From an uncultured Collinsella sp. (GTDB lineage: Bacteria; Actinomycetota; Coriobacteriia; Coriobacteriales; Coriobacteriaceae): DNA of 64,000 nt. The stretch spans positions 8,161-72,160 of the forward strand of contig CAKUOD010000009.1 in the NCBI GenBank assembly GCA_934668695.1, in the 5' to 3' direction. The notes under the pieces are model-generated. The model saw only the letters and a program-made list of their open reading frames with translations. It had not been told where the DNA came from and made no database searches. Positions 32,740-41,393 of this stretch are shown here, piece after piece. A program made the position numbers and the translations under genes. The first letter of the stretch is position 1. Each line of letters begins with the position of its first letter.

Positions 32740-34206
32740 ATGCGTATCTACAACAGCGCTACCCATAAAAAGGAAGAGTTCCAGCCCATCGAGTCCGGCA
32801 AGGTCCGCATGTACGTGTGCGGCCCCACGGTCTACGACAACATCCACATCGGCAATGCCCGCACGTTCATCAGCTTTGACGTGATTCGTCGCTGGCTCAT
32901 CGCGAGCGGCTACGAGGTCACGTTCGCCCAGAACCTCACCGATGTCGATGACAAGATCATCAAGCGCGCCAACGAGCAGGGCCGCACGGCCGCCGAGGTC
33001 GCGACGGAGTTCTCCGACAAGTTCATTGGCGTCATGCGCGCTGCCAACGTGCTCGATCCCGATGTGCGTCCCCGCGCCACCAAGGAGATCGGCCCCATGA
33101 TCGCCATGATCAAGACGCTTATCGAGCAGGGCCACGCTTACGCAGCCGATAACGGCGATGTGTACTTTGCCGTGCGCAGCGATCCCAACTATGGTCAGGT
33201 CTCGGGCCGCAACATCGACGACCTTATGGTTGGCGCGCGCATCGAGGAGAACGAGGACAAGAACGACCCGCTCGACTTTGCCCTGTGGAAGGCCGCCAAG
33301 CCCGGCGAGCCCAGCTGGCCGAGCCCCTGGGGCGAGGGCCGTCCCGGTTGGCACACCGAGTGCGCCGCCATGGTGCATCGCTACCTGGGTACTCCGATCG
33401 ACATCCACGGCGGCGGCTCCGACCTTGCCTTCCCGCATCACGAGAACGAGTGCGCTCAGGCCACCTGCGCCTGGCACCAGGGCTTCTCCAACACCTGGAT
33501 GCACACGGGCATGCTGCTGGTAGACGGCGAGAAGATGTCCAAGTCGCTCGGCAACTTCTTTACGCTGGCCGAGGTCCTCGAGCAGCACTCCGCTGCCGCT
33601 CTGCGCCTTCTGATGCTGCAGACGAGCTATCGCTCGCCGCTCGACTTTTCTTGGGAGCGCCTGGAGGGTGCCGAGAATTCGCTCACGCGTATTGCCGGTA
33701 CGGTCGAGAACCTGCGCTGGGCCGCGAACCATGCGACGGCCGATGCCGATGAGGCAGCATCCGAGGCGTTTGCCGCCAAGGCCGCCGAGACCCGTGCCAC
33801 CTTTAAGGAGTGCATGGACGACGACTTTAACACCGCTGGTGCCATGGGTGCCGTCTTTGGCTTTGTGACCGAGTGCAACCAGTACCTGGAGCAGGCGGGC
33901 GACGCTGCCGACAAGGCCGCCGCGCTTGCCGCTGCCGACACGCTGGCCGAGCTGCTCGATACGTTTGGTGTTGAGCTCCCCGAGCCCAAGGTCGAGTTGC
34001 CGCTGGGCCTGCTGGGCGTTGCCGCCGGCCTGGTCGCCTACACGGGCGACGACGTGGACGAGGCCGCTGCCAAGATTCTCGAGGCCCGCGCCGAGGCCCG
34101 CGCCGCCAAGAACTGGGATCTGGCCGACGCCATCCGCGACCAGCTCAAGGACCTGGGCCTGACGATTGAAGATACGGCCGCGGGTACTCGTATTAAGAGT
34201 CTCTAG
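32740..34206 (+). CDS. cysS: Cysteinyl-tRNA synthetase
   Basis: 488 aa. Class-I synthetase. CGPTVYDNIHIGNART contains the Cys zinc ligand and the HIGN motif near residue 37; KMSKSLGN lies near 266-273. GGGSDLAFPHHENE (zinc ligands) and WHTECAAM are also present. C-terminal anticodon-binding DALR-type helical domain. Starts 3 bp after ispF. In Firmicutes mrnC follows cysS; here rlmB follows after 143 bp and no mrnC is seen. Confidence 0.96.
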   Translation: MRIYNSATHKKEEFQPIESGKVRMYVCGPTVYDNIHIGNARTFISFDVIRRWLIASGYEVTFAQNLTDVDDKIIKRANEQGRTAAEVATEFSDKFIGVMRAANVLDPDVRPRATKEIGPMIAMIKTLIEQGHAYAADNGDVYFAVRSDPNYGQVSGRNIDDLMVGARIEENEDKNDPLDFALWKAAKPGEPSWPSPWGEGRPGWHTECAAMVHRYLGTPIDIHGGGSDLAFPHHENECAQATCAWHQGFSNTWMHTGMLLVDGEKMSKSLGNFFTLAEVLEQHSAAALRLLMLQTSYRSPLDFSWERLEGAENSLTRIAGTVENLRWAANHATADADEAASEAFAAKAAETRATFKECMDDDFNTAGAMGAVFGFVTECNQYLEQAGDAADKAAALAAADTLAELLDTFGVELPEPKVELPLGLLGVAAGLVAYTGDDVDEAAAKILEARAEARAAKNWDLADAIRDQLKDLGLTIEDTAAGTRIKSL

Positions 34207-34349
34207 TATTTGTCGACCGTTCGAGGTGCGGCAGATTGCCTTGAAAGAGGAGGGCATAGACCTGGTGGTCATGCCCGACGATTGAAAGGCAAGGTGCCGT
34301 GGCTCGGACGGTCGATTCTTGTTCGTTATCTATTTAAGGAGGCCGTTTT

Positions 34350-35264
34350 ATGGCCGACAACCGCAAGCGTGCACCGCGCGGAGGCAAGCAGACTGCTTCT
34401 GCCTCGCGTCCGACTCGCCGCAACGACCGCGCTGCCGCTCCCAAGGGCCAGCGCGAGCGCTCACAGGCTGCTCGCCCGCAGCGCGAGCGTAGCCGCGATA
34501 ACGTCCAGGTTCCCAAGGGCGAATTTATCGAAGGTCGTCGTGCTGCCGCCGAGGCACTACGTACCGGCTTTCCCGTCAAGTGCGCGCTCATCGCCGAGGG
34601 CGGGGAGCGCGATGCCGCCTTGTCGCGCCTGGTCGACGACCTCAACGCCGCGGGCGTCCGCATTAAGTATGTGCCGCGCGCGCAGCTCGATGCACTGTCG
34701 AGCCATGGCGCTCACCAGGGCATTGCGCTCGAGGTTGGCAACTTCCCCTATGCCGATGTCGCCGATATTCTCGACCGCGCAGGCGAGGGCCCGGCACTTG
34801 TCGTGGTGCTCGACCACGTGACTGACGACGGCAACTTTGGCGCCATCGTGCGCTCCGCTGAGGTTGTGGGCGCGGCGGGCGTCATCATCGCCAACAAGCG
34901 TGCCGCCGGCGTGACCGTGGGCAGCTACAAGACTTCAGCCGGCGCCGTCATGCATCTGCCTATCGCGCAGGTGCCCAACATCGCTCGTGCGCTCGACGAC
35001 CTCAAGGCCGCCGGCTTTTGGGTGGGCGGTGCCTCCGAGCACGCCGAAGGCAGTTGCTGGGATGCTCCCTTCGAGGGCCGCGTGGCGCTCGTCATGGGCT
35101 CCGAGGGCGACGGCATCTCGCGCCTGGTGCTCGAGAAATGCGACTTTTTGACCAAGCTTCCCCAGCGCGGCATGACCGAGAGCCTCAATGTTGCCCAGGC
35201 GACCACGGCGCTGTGCTTTGAGTGGCTGCGCTGCAACGCCGGCGAGCTCATGGGGGAGGAGTAG
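34350..35264 (+). CDS. rlmB: 23S rRNA (guanosine-2'-O)-methyltransferase RlmB (TrmH family)
   Basis: 304 aa. SAM-dependent SPOUT methyltransferase. The first 50 residues are a basic, low-complexity extension rich in Arg, Lys and Gln. GEFIEGRRAAAEALRTG begins the substrate-binding L30e-like domain. The SPOUT knot has DHVTDDGNFGAIVRSAEVVG, then SYKTSAGAV, VMGSEGDGISRLV and MTESLNVAQATT. ATG follows TAAGGAGGCCGTTTT. Modification of G2251 is inferred from the family. yacP starts 3 bp after the stop. Confidence 0.93.
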   Translation: MADNRKRAPRGGKQTASASRPTRRNDRAAAPKGQRERSQAARPQRERSRDNVQVPKGEFIEGRRAAAEALRTGFPVKCALIAEGGERDAALSRLVDDLNAAGVRIKYVPRAQLDALSSHGAHQGIALEVGNFPYADVADILDRAGEGPALVVVLDHVTDDGNFGAIVRSAEVVGAAGVIIANKRAAGVTVGSYKTSAGAVMHLPIAQVPNIARALDDLKAAGFWVGGASEHAEGSCWDAPFEGRVALVMGSEGDGISRLVLEKCDFLTKLPQRGMTESLNVAQATTALCFEWLRCNAGELMGEE

Positions 35265-35267
35265 CGC

Positions 35268-35945
35268 ATGTCCAAAAAGAACCGTGCCAAGTCCAAGGCC
35301 AAGCGCTTTGGTGAGGGCTCGGCCAAGCCGATTGTTTCGGCCGCGACCTACGGCGTGGGCGGCAATGCGTTTGCGCAGGCTATCGCTGACCCAGTCTCGA
35401 CGGTGCACTCCAACAAGCCCGAGCTGCTGGTGGTCGACGGCTACAACGTGATCCACTGCACGCCGCGCTACGAAAAGCTCGTGTACGACCATTCCGACGA
35501 TCCGTATTCCAGCGACGTCCACGACATGGCTCGTACTGCGCTCATCAACGATGTCGCGGCGTTTGCCCAGGGCCGTTACGAGGCCGTGATCGTGTTCGAC
35601 GGCGCGGGCAACATCTCCAGCGAGCGCCCCAACCTACCGGCCCGCGGCGTGCGCATTGAGTTTTCGCCGACGGGCGTTTCTGCCGATACCGTGGTGCAGA
35701 AGCTCTGCATCGAGGCGCGCGAGGAAGGCCGCGCGTGCTCCGTGGTGTCGAGCGACGGCACAATTCAAGCCGTCGTCATGGGCAAGGGTGTTACGCGCAT
35801 CTCGAGCCGCATGCTGGTGGACGAGATCAAGCAGATTGATAACGACGTTCACGAGGTAGAGGAAGCCCCGCAGATCAAGATGACTCTGGGCAGTCGCCTG
35901 AGCCCCGATGCCCTGGCCAAGCTCAAGGCGTTGCGCGGACGGTAG
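35268..35945 (+). CDS. NYN-domain ribonuclease-like protein (YacP/Rae1 family)
   Basis: 225 aa. The PIN-like NYN fold begins at ELLVVDGYNVIHCTPRYEKL (about residues 45-64), continues with EAVIVFDGAGN and IEFSPTGVSADTVVQKL, and has VVSSDGTIQAVVMGKG. Acidic residues for metal binding are in place. In Bacillus, Rae1 (YacP) is a ribosome-associated endoribonuclease cleaving mRNA in the A site. The first 40 residues are Lys/Ala-rich and probably disordered. Coupled to rlmB by 3-bp spacing; the same order occurs in Firmicutes. Confidence 0.88.
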   Translation: MSKKNRAKSKAKRFGEGSAKPIVSAATYGVGGNAFAQAIADPVSTVHSNKPELLVVDGYNVIHCTPRYEKLVYDHSDDPYSSDVHDMARTALINDVAAFAQGRYEAVIVFDGAGNISSERPNLPARGVRIEFSPTGVSADTVVQKLCIEAREEGRACSVVSSDGTIQAVVMGKGVTRISSRMLVDEIKQIDNDVHEVEEAPQIKMTLGSRLSPDALAKLKALRGR

Positions 35946-36122
35946 GGGATTATCCATAGAGACCTGTTTCCCAATTGGCCGGCCCGTTGATTTGTAATCA
36001 ATGGACTGTGGGTTGCCGTCGCCAAAACGAATAGTTTTGAGATGTGGTCGGTCAAAGGGTCTGTTGCGCCTCGTCTGCAATTCCTTTATTCTTAACAGGC
36101 TTCGCGCGAAAGCGCCAAGTGT

Positions 36123-36197
36123 GCCAGTGTGGCGCAACGGTAGCGCAACTGATTTGTAATCAGTGGGTTGCAGGTTCGATTCCTGTCACTGGCTCCA
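36123..36197 (+). tRNA. tRNA-Thr (anticodon TGT)
   Basis: Acceptor GCCAGTG/CACTGGC, D-arm GCGC-AACGGTA-GCGC, anticodon loop TTGTAAT (TGT), T-loop TTCGATT, discriminator T and an encoded CCA. A weaker look-alike of its anticodon arm (TTGATTTGTAATCAA) lies at 35988-36002 upstream. Confidence 0.94.
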
Positions 36198-36207
36198 TGA
36201 AAGTTTC

Positions 36208-36249
36208 GGGCTCTGTCTCTATATGGGACAGGGCCCGTTTCTTATTTTG
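36208..36249 (+). terminator. Terminator of tRNA-Thr(TGT)
   Basis: CGGGCTCTGTCTC / GGGACAGGGCCCG stem with loop TATAT, followed by TTTCTTATTTT. Confidence 0.8.
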
Positions 36250-36787
36250 GTGAGTTATCAGGCTCAGCGTCCTTCTCGTTTCCCAATTTATCTCAATCTG
36301 TAACACCAAGACGGTTTAATCGTATCTAACTGTTACAGATCGAGACAATGCCAGGTGCCATCAGAAAAACATCTCGATCTGTAACAGATAGGGGAGGAAT
36401 AACCCTCTTACTGTTACAGATCGAGACTGAAGCCGGGGCGAGGTTGGTCATCGTCATCGAGCGCGGATATTCGGACACACGAGAGTGGAAAATCTCCCGC
36501 CTGGAGAATGAGCGTGGATAATCTGCCACTTTGGACTCGATGGAACGGCAAAGTGGGAGAAAATCCACGCTCGATTCTGACGCGGAAGTTCGATCTTGAC
36601 CTATATATAGGTGCAAATAAGCCGTTATCGAAGTTCGATCCTGAAGGTGTACTCCACTACGCCAAAGTGTTCCCTTGGGAAATGTCATCAGTGCAGCAAA
36701 ATCCACCGTCCTTCATATCCAAACTCAATAAAACCGCAGGTCAAAGGTATATAGATACGCCCGGCACCGTGTATCTAGAGGTTTTCG
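36250..36787. repeat. Gene-free region with interspersed inverted repeats
   Basis: No gene is supported. The word CTGTTACAGATCGAGA occurs at 36330-36345 and 36411-36426 on the + strand and at 36372-36387 on the minus strand, with a diverged copy at 36291-36305, so orientation alternates. A second palindrome spans 36510-36572 (GAGCGTGGAT ... ATCCACGCTC with inner CCACTTT/AAAGTGG). The pattern resembles clustered REP-type repeats. Confidence 0.65.
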
Positions 36788-36817
36788 TTGACAGCCCCCA
36801 AGGTTGCATCGTATTAT
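36788..36817 (+). promoter_or_regulatory. Promoter of the tRNA-Tyr/Thr/Met-tuf operon
   Basis: Consensus TTGACA (36788-36793), 18-bp spacer, TATTAT (36812-36817), followed by a GC-rich discriminator-like stretch (GCGGGGGCGGCGG), typical of strongly expressed stable-RNA promoters. Confidence 0.75.
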
Positions 36818-36879
36818 CTTTTTCGTTCGCGGGGGCGGCGGTCCAAAAGACCAAAGAACCTGCGAATACTTGAACGATT

Positions 36880-36961
36880 GGGAGTTTGCCCGAGTGGTTA
36901 ATGGGGACGGGCTGTAAACCCGTTGGCTCTGCCTACATAGGTTCGAATCCTATAGCTCCCA
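36880..36961 (+). tRNA. tRNA-Tyr (anticodon GTA)
   Basis: Type-II tRNA with long variable arm. Acceptor GGGAGTT/AGCTCCC, anticodon stem ACGGG-CTGTAAA-CCCGT with GTA, T-loop TTCGAAT, discriminator A. CCA is not encoded. Confidence 0.94.
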
Positions 36962-36971
36962 CCCGTCAAGT

Positions 36972-37047
36972 GCCTGTATAGCTCAGTCGGTAGAGCACTT
37001 CGTTGGTAACGAAGAGGTCACCAGTTCAAGTCTGGTTGCAGGCTCCA
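36972..37047 (+). tRNA. tRNA-Thr (anticodon GGT)
   Basis: Acceptor GCCTGTA/TGCAGGC, anticodon stem CTTCG-TTGGTAA-CGAAG (GGT), T-loop TTCAAGT, discriminator T, encoded CCA. 10 bp after tRNA-Tyr. Confidence 0.95.
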
Positions 37048-37050
37048 TCC

Positions 37051-37127
37051 GGCGGTGTAGCTCAGTTGGTTAGAGCACACGGTTCATACCCGTGGCGTCA
37101 CTGGTTCGAATCCAGTCACCGCTACCA
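37051..37127 (+). tRNA. tRNA-Met (anticodon CAT), elongator type
   Basis: Acceptor GGCGGTG/CACCGCT with a first G-T pair rather than the unpaired C-A of initiators, anticodon stem CACGG-TTCATAC-CCGTG (CAT), T-loop TTCGAAT, discriminator A, encoded CCA. A lysidine-type tRNA-Ile cannot be excluded from sequence alone. Followed by hairpin GTGGCTTCTCAA/TTGAGAGGCCAC (37138-37168) before tuf. Confidence 0.9.
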
Positions 37128-37223
37128 TAGGTAACACGGTGGCTTCTCAATAGTATGTTGAGAGGCCACTATGGTATAAAGGCAAAGTCCCGTCCGGGGA
37201 CGACCTGTTTAGAGGAGGGCTTT

Positions 37224-38414
37224 ATGGCCAAAGAGAAGTTTGAGCGCACTAAGCCGCATGTTAACATCGGCACCATTGGTCACGTCGACCACGGCAAGAC
37301 CACGCTGACCGCTGCCATCACCAAGGTTCTCTCCGAGACCGAGGGCTGCAAGGCTGACTTCACTGCGTTCGAGAACATCGACAAGGCTCCCGAGGAGCGC
37401 GAGCGCGGCATTACGATCTCCGTCTCCCACGTCGAGTACGAGACTGCTGCCCGTCACTACGCTCACGTTGACTGCCCGGGCCACGCTGACTACGTCAAGA
37501 ACATGATCTCCGGTGCTGCTCAGATGGACGGCGCTATCCTGGTCATCGCCGCTACCGACGGCCCCATGGCTCAGACCCGCGAGCACATCCTGCTCGCCCG
37601 TCAGGTCGGCGTTCCCTACATCGTCGTCTTCCTGAACAAGTGCGACATGGTCGACGATGACGAGCTCATCGACCTCGTCGAGATGGAGACCCGTGAGCTC
37701 CTCTCCGAGTACGATTTCCCCGGCGACGACATCCCCGTCATCCGTGGTTCCGCTCTGGGCGCTCTCGAGGGCGACGCCAAGTGGATGGACGCCATTCGCG
37801 AGCTCATGAACGCCGTCGACGAGTACATCCCGACGCCTGCTCGTAACAACGACCTCCCGTTCCTGATGGCCGTTGAGGACGTTATGACCATCTCCGGCCG
37901 TGGTACCGTTGCTACCGGCCGTGTCGAGCGCGGTGAGCTCAAGCTCAACGAGCCCGTCGAGATCGTCGGCATCAAGGATACCCAGAACACCGTTGTTACC
38001 GGTATCGAGATGTTCCGTAAGTCCATGGACTTCTGCGAGGCTGGCGACAACGTCGGTCTGCTGCTCCGCGGCATCAAGCGCGAGGACATCGAGCGCGGCC
38101 AGGTTCTCTGCAAGCCCGGTTCGGTTACCCCGCACACCAAGTTCACCGGCGAGATCTACGTTCTGACCAAGGAGGAGGGCGGCCGTCACACCCCGTTCTT
38201 CGATGGTTATCGTCCTCAGTTCTACTTCCGTACCACCGACGTTACCGGTACGGTCAAGCTCCCCGAGGGCACCGAGATGGCTATGCCTGGTGACCACATC
38301 ACCATCGAGGGCGACCTCATCCACCCGATCGCCATGGAGGAGGGCCTGCGCTTCGCTATCCGCGAGGGTGGCCACACCGTCGGTTCGGGCATCGTCTCCA
38401 CGATCATTGAGTAA
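37224..38414 (+). CDS. tuf: Elongation factor Tu
   Basis: 396 aa. GTPase that brings aminoacyl-tRNA to the ribosome. G motifs: GHVDHGKT (about residues 18-25), the switch [25 protein letters not shown] (81-92), NKCDMVDD (about 136), then domain II and III. C-terminal [19 protein letters not shown] at 37224 follows AGAGGAGGGCTTT. It lies downstream of three tRNA genes without an obvious terminator, like the tufB operon of E. coli. rpsLG and fusA are not upstream. Confidence 0.98.
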   Translation: MAKEKFERTKPHVNIGTIGHVDHGKTTLTAAITKVLSETEGCKADFTAFENIDKAPEERERGITISVSHVEYETAARHYAHVDCPGHADYVKNMISGAAQMDGAILVIAATDGPMAQTREHILLARQVGVPYIVVFLNKCDMVDDDELIDLVEMETRELLSEYDFPGDDIPVIRGSALGALEGDAKWMDAIRELMNAVDEYIPTPARNNDLPFLMAVEDVMTISGRGTVATGRVERGELKLNEPVEIVGIKDTQNTVVTGIEMFRKSMDFCEAGDNVGLLLRGIKREDIERGQVLCKPGSVTPHTKFTGEIYVLTKEEGGRHTPFFDGYRPQFYFRTTDVTGTVKLPEGTEMAMPGDHITIEGDLIHPIAMEEGLRFAIREGGHTVGSGIVSTIIE

Positions 38415-38441
38415 ATTAGCTCTTTGATATAGCTGACTTAG

Positions 38442-38476
38442 AGAACCCGGCACTTATATGGGTGCCGGGTTCTTTT
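38442..38476 (+). terminator. Terminator of tuf
   Basis: Perfect 12-bp stem AGAACCCGGCAC / GTGCCGGGTTCT with loop TTATATGG, then TTTTC. Confidence 0.95.
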
Positions 38477-38618
38477 CTGCAATGGATATTGAGCCGTTGC
38501 TGGTGTCGAGAGGATCGATAATGGTCCTGGATGCACCGTCGATTAGCTCTCGATGGCTTTATTGATGTGTTCCAAATATGAATGGATCCACCGAGAACCA
38601 ATTGACTCGAGGTTTTCA

Positions 38619-38647
38619 TTGACAGCACTTACGTAGAGCTGATAAAG
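38619..38647 (+). promoter_or_regulatory. Predicted promoter of rpmG
   Basis: TTGACA (38619-38624), 17-bp spacer and a weak ATAAAG. The 140 bp between the tuf terminator and this box hold nothing I can support. Confidence 0.45.
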
Positions 38648-38693
38648 TAACAACTCGTGCCCGTACGGGGCGGAAATGAAAGGTTCAGGATAC

Positions 38694-38843
38694 ATGCGTA
38701 CTCTAGTTACTCTTGCGTGCACTGAGTGCAAGCGCCGCAACTATACGACCACCAAGAACAAGTCGACCATGCCTGATCGTATGGAGATCAAGAAGTATTG
38801 CCCCTGGTGCCGTCACCACACGCTGCACAAAGAGACTCGCTAG
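38694..38843 (+). CDS. rpmG: 50S ribosomal protein L33
   Basis: 49 aa. [20 protein letters not shown] begins it, and the two zinc-ribbon pairs are CTEC (residues 9-12) and CPWC (36-39), so this is the zinc-binding (C+) form of L33. ATG is preceded by AAAGGTTCAGGATAC. The order rpmG-tRNA-Trp-secE-nusG-rplK-rplA is conserved in Gram-positives, which confirms the call. Confidence 0.95.
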   Translation: MRTLVTLACTECKRRNYTTTKNKSTMPDRMEIKKYCPWCRHHTLHKETR

Positions 38844-38856
38844 TCTCTAGTCATAT

Positions 38857-38932
38857 ACGCCAGTAGTTCAATTGGTAGAGCATCGGTCTCCAAAACCGAG
38901 TGTTGAGGGTTCGAGTCCTTCCTGGCGTGCCA
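38857..38932 (+). tRNA. tRNA-Trp (anticodon CCA)
   Basis: Acceptor ACGCCAG/CTGGCGT, anticodon stem TCGGT-CTCCAAA-ACCGA with CCA, T-loop TTCGAGT, discriminator G, encoded CCA. 13 bp after rpmG. Confidence 0.96.
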
Positions 38933-38941
38933 GTCATTATT

Positions 38942-38972
38942 CCGTAAGCTCCCACTTGGGGGCTTACGGTTT
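38942..38972 (+). terminator. Hairpin after tRNA-Trp
   Basis: CCGTAAGCTCCC / GGGGGCTTACGG stem with loop ACTT, then TTTA. The short T-run suggests partial termination ahead of secE. Confidence 0.7.
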
Positions 38973-39008
38973 ACTCATGTATAAGCGCATTGCGCGGAGG
39001 TAACCCAA

Positions 39009-39347
39009 ATGGCCAACAAGAAGAACAAGAAGAAGGCACAGCAGCCGGCGCCTGCCAACAACGCTGCCGCCAACTCCAAGGTTGAGGCCAAGAAGGCCGT
39101 TGCCAAGAAGAACGAGAAGGCTGCGAAGTCCAAGAAGAACGAGAAGCCTGGTTTCTTCGCCCGCACCAAGAAGTATTTCGCTTCGGTCAAGTCCGAGATG
39201 AAGCGTGTCACGTGGCCCGATAAGAAGGAGCTCGTGAACTACTCGGTCGTCGTTTGCGCTTCTTTGATCGTCGTCGGCGTCGTCATCGCTCTGCTCGATG
39301 CTGGCTTTGGCGAGGCTCTTGCTCTGTTCTCTGGATTGAGGGGCTAA
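39009..39347 (+). CDS. secE: Preprotein translocase subunit SecE
   Basis: 112 aa. Clamp subunit of SecYEG. The first 50 residues form a highly Lys/Ala-rich extension (KKNKKKAQQPAPANNAA). The conserved amphipathic YFASVKSEMKRVTWPDKKEL is followed by a single membrane helix (about 78-100). Short single-helix SecE is standard outside proteobacteria; the basic extension is typical of actinobacteria. ATG preceded by GCGGAGGTAACCCAA. nusG starts 3 bp later. Confidence 0.95.
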   Translation: MANKKNKKKAQQPAPANNAAANSKVEAKKAVAKKNEKAAKSKKNEKPGFFARTKKYFASVKSEMKRVTWPDKKELVNYSVVVCASLIVVGVVIALLDAGFGEALALFSGLRG

Positions 39348-39350
39348 ACC

Positions 39351-39887
39351 ATGTCTAAGCGTTGGTACGTCGTTCACACTTACTCTGGATACGAGAACCG
39401 TGTTAAGTCCGATCTCGAGCATCGCATCGAGACTATGGGCATGCAGGACCGTATCTTTGATATCGAGATTCCTATGGAGCGCGTCACCGAGATTAAAGAG
39501 GGTGGCAAGCGCGAGACCAAGGATTCCAAGATCTTCCCGGGTTATGTCCTGGTCCGCATGGAGATGGATGACGATGCTTGGACGTGTGTTCGCAACACGC
39601 CCGGCGTCACCGGTTTCCTAGGCGGCAACGGCAAGCCCGCTCCGCTTTCCCGTGACGAGTACAACAAAATGACTCGTCGTCCCGGTAAGGGCGATTCGCC
39701 CAAGCGCACCTCGGTTGATATTCAGGTCGGCACGTCCGTCCGCGTCACCGATGGCCCGCTTACCGACTTTGATGGCAAGGTCTCCGAGGTTAACACCGAG
39801 GCTGGCAAGCTCAAGGTCACGCTGATGATCTTTGGCCGCGAGACGCCGGTCGAGCTCGACTTTAACCAGGTCGCTGTCATCGCTTAA
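39351..39887 (+). CDS. nusG: Transcription termination/antitermination protein NusG
   Basis: 178 aa. The NGN domain begins MSKRWYVVHTYSGYENRVKSDLEHR and contains FPGYVLVRMEMDDDAW and VRNTPGVTGFLG; the KOW motif is VRVTDGPLTDFDGKVSEVN near residue 125-143. It links RNA polymerase to ribosome or Rho. Coupled to secE. Confidence 0.97.
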   Translation: MSKRWYVVHTYSGYENRVKSDLEHRIETMGMQDRIFDIEIPMERVTEIKEGGKRETKDSKIFPGYVLVRMEMDDDAWTCVRNTPGVTGFLGGNGKPAPLSRDEYNKMTRRPGKGDSPKRTSVDIQVGTSVRVTDGPLTDFDGKVSEVNTEAGKLKVTLMIFGRETPVELDFNQVAVIA

Positions 39888-40007
39888 GTTTTCGTCCGTT
39901 CGCGCGAGCGTGCTTCTTCTGTGACTGCTCATCTCAGGAGTGCTTCTAACACGTGCGTGCTTACGATATAGCAAGTACTTCACACTCGTGATTCGAAAGG
40001 AATGACC

Positions 40008-40436
40008 ATGGCTGAGAAGAAGGTTGCCAACGTCATTAAGCTCCAGATTCCTGCTGGTGCCGCTAACCCCGCTCCTCCCGTCGGCCCCGCCCTGGGCGCT
40101 GCTGGCGTGAACATCATGCAGTTCTGCCAGGCCTTTAACGCCGAGACGCAGGACAAGAAGGGCGACATCATCCCCGTTGAGATCTCTGTCTACGAGGATA
40201 AGTCCTTCTCCTTCATCACCAAGACCCCGCCGGCGGCTCACCTCATCAAGAAGGAGCTGAACCTCAAGTCTGGTTCCGCTAAGCCCCAGGCCGACAAGGT
40301 CGGTCAGCTCTCTCAGGAGCAGCTCACCAAGATCGCCGAGATCAAGATGCCGGACCTCAATGCCAACGACATTGACGCCGCCAAGAAGATCATCGCCGGT
40401 ACCGCCCGCTCCATGGGCGTCACCATCGCTGAGTAG
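40008..40436 (+). CDS. rplK: 50S ribosomal protein L11
   Basis: 142 aa. [22 protein letters not shown] is the N-terminal signature (quoted in part as [16 protein letters not shown]), and the C-terminal rRNA-binding domain ends in [10 protein letters not shown]. An ATG at 40002 abuts the AAAGGA, so ATG 40008, six nucleotides after it, is preferred. 120 bp after nusG. Confidence 0.97.
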   Translation: MAEKKVANVIKLQIPAGAANPAPPVGPALGAAGVNIMQFCQAFNAETQDKKGDIIPVEISVYEDKSFSFITKTPPAAHLIKKELNLKSGSAKPQADKVGQLSQEQLTKIAEIKMPDLNANDIDAAKKIIAGTARSMGVTIAE

Positions 40437-40452
40437 CGATTTCTTTAGGTAA

Positions 40453-40480
40453 TGACGGGTGCTCCGACCGGGGCGCCCGT
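40453..40480 (+). terminator. Hairpin between rplK and rplA
   Basis: ACGGGTGCTCC / GGGGCGCCCGT stem with loop GACC, without a T-run. It could be a processing or L1-binding regulatory structure as well as a weak terminator. Confidence 0.45.
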
Positions 40481-40553
40481 TATATGTGTGCAATAGGGCA
40501 CACGATACGATGTGGGAGGGCTCACGCCCGTTTAACCACAGGAGGTAATGCAC

Positions 40554-41261
40554 ATGGCTAAGCATGGTAAGAGCTATAACGCCGCTGCCGAGAAGATCGA
40601 CCGCGCCACGCTCTACACCCCCCTTCAGGCTGCCAAGCTCATCAAGGAGCTCGACACCGCCAAGTTCGACGAGACCGTCGAGGCCCACTTCCGTCTGGGC
40701 ATCGATACTCGTAAGGCTGACCAGAACATCCGTGGTTCCATCTCCCTGCCCCACGGCACCGGCAAGACCGTTCGTGTTGCCGTCTTCGCCGAGGGCGAGA
40801 AGGCCCGCGAGGCCGAGGCTGCCGGCGCCGACATCATCGGTTCCGACGAGCTCGTCGCCCAGATCCAGAAGGGCGAGATCAACTTCGACGCCGCTATCGC
40901 TACGCCGAACATGATGGCCAAGGTTGGCCGCATCGGTAAGATCCTTGGTCCCCGTGGCCTCATGCCGAACCCCAAGCTCGGCACCGTGACCATGGACGTC
41001 GCCAAGATGGTCTCCGAGCTCAAGGCTGGCCGCGTTGAGTACCGCGCCGACCGTTACGGCATCTGCCACGTGCCCTTGGGCAAGAAGTCCTTCTCTGAGC
41101 AGCAGCTCGTCGAGAACTACGCTGCCCTGTACACCGAGATCCTGCGCGTCAAGCCCTCTTCTGCTAAGGGCAAGTACGTCAAGTCCATCTCCGTGTCTTC
41201 CACCATGGGCCCTGGCGTCAAGGTCGATCCCGCTGTCCAGCGCGACTTCCTGGCTGAGTAA
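40554..41261 (+). CDS. rplA: 50S ribosomal protein L1
   Basis: 235 aa. [17 protein letters not shown] at the start; the signature of domain II is [20 protein letters not shown], with [20 protein letters not shown] before it. Binds 23S rRNA at the L1 stalk. ATG 40554 is eight nucleotides after GGAGG; the ATG at 40548 is too close. Followed by a terminator; rplJ and rplL do not follow, unlike in most bacteria. Confidence 0.97.
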   Translation: MAKHGKSYNAAAEKIDRATLYTPLQAAKLIKELDTAKFDETVEAHFRLGIDTRKADQNIRGSISLPHGTGKTVRVAVFAEGEKAREAEAAGADIIGSDELVAQIQKGEINFDAAIATPNMMAKVGRIGKILGPRGLMPNPKLGTVTMDVAKMVSELKAGRVEYRADRYGICHVPLGKKSFSEQQLVENYAALYTEILRVKPSSAKGKYVKSISVSSTMGPGVKVDPAVQRDFLAE

Positions 41262-41298
41262 CTGCTAGTTACTGCCTGAGCAAAGCAAGCATTGCTAT

Positions 41299-41338
41299 AG
41301 AAACCCGCTTCTGCCTCGTGCAGGACCGGGTTTCTTGC
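41299..41338 (+). terminator. Terminator of rplA
   Basis: AGAAACCCG / CGGGTTTCT stem, loop of 19 nt with a small inner hairpin, then TTGCT. Confidence 0.8.
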
Positions 41339-41346
41339 TATCTCGG

Positions 41347-41393
41347 GGTAAAACCAACACGAAGGGGACAGTGTCCCCTTTGAGGTGGTTACC
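41347..41393. repeat. Hairpin repeat of the GGTGCCTGTCCCC family, diverged copy
   Basis: GGTAAAACCA...CGAAGGGGAC-AGT-GTCCCCTTTG...AGGTGGTTACC: nested inverted repeat overlapping the 3' end of the minus-strand phosphoesterase gene. Shares the word TGTCCCCTTT and the GGTGGTT end with 44069-44107 and 47056-47096. Confidence 0.6.

Noticed and set aside
35988..36025. tRNA-Thr-like fragment TTGATTTGTAATCAA followed by GGGTTGC
   Set aside because: It matches the anticodon arm of the downstream tRNA-Thr(TGT), but D-arm, T-arm and acceptor are missing; at most a decayed remnant, possibly chance.
36291..36572. CRISPR array
   Set aside because: Repeats alternate in orientation, are only 16 bp, and spacing is irregular; no cas genes in the window. 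No other part of the window shows a CRISPR pattern.
37051..37127. Initiator tRNA-fMet
   Set aside because: The first acceptor pair is G-T, not the C-A mismatch of initiators, and the anticodon stem lacks three consecutive G-C pairs.
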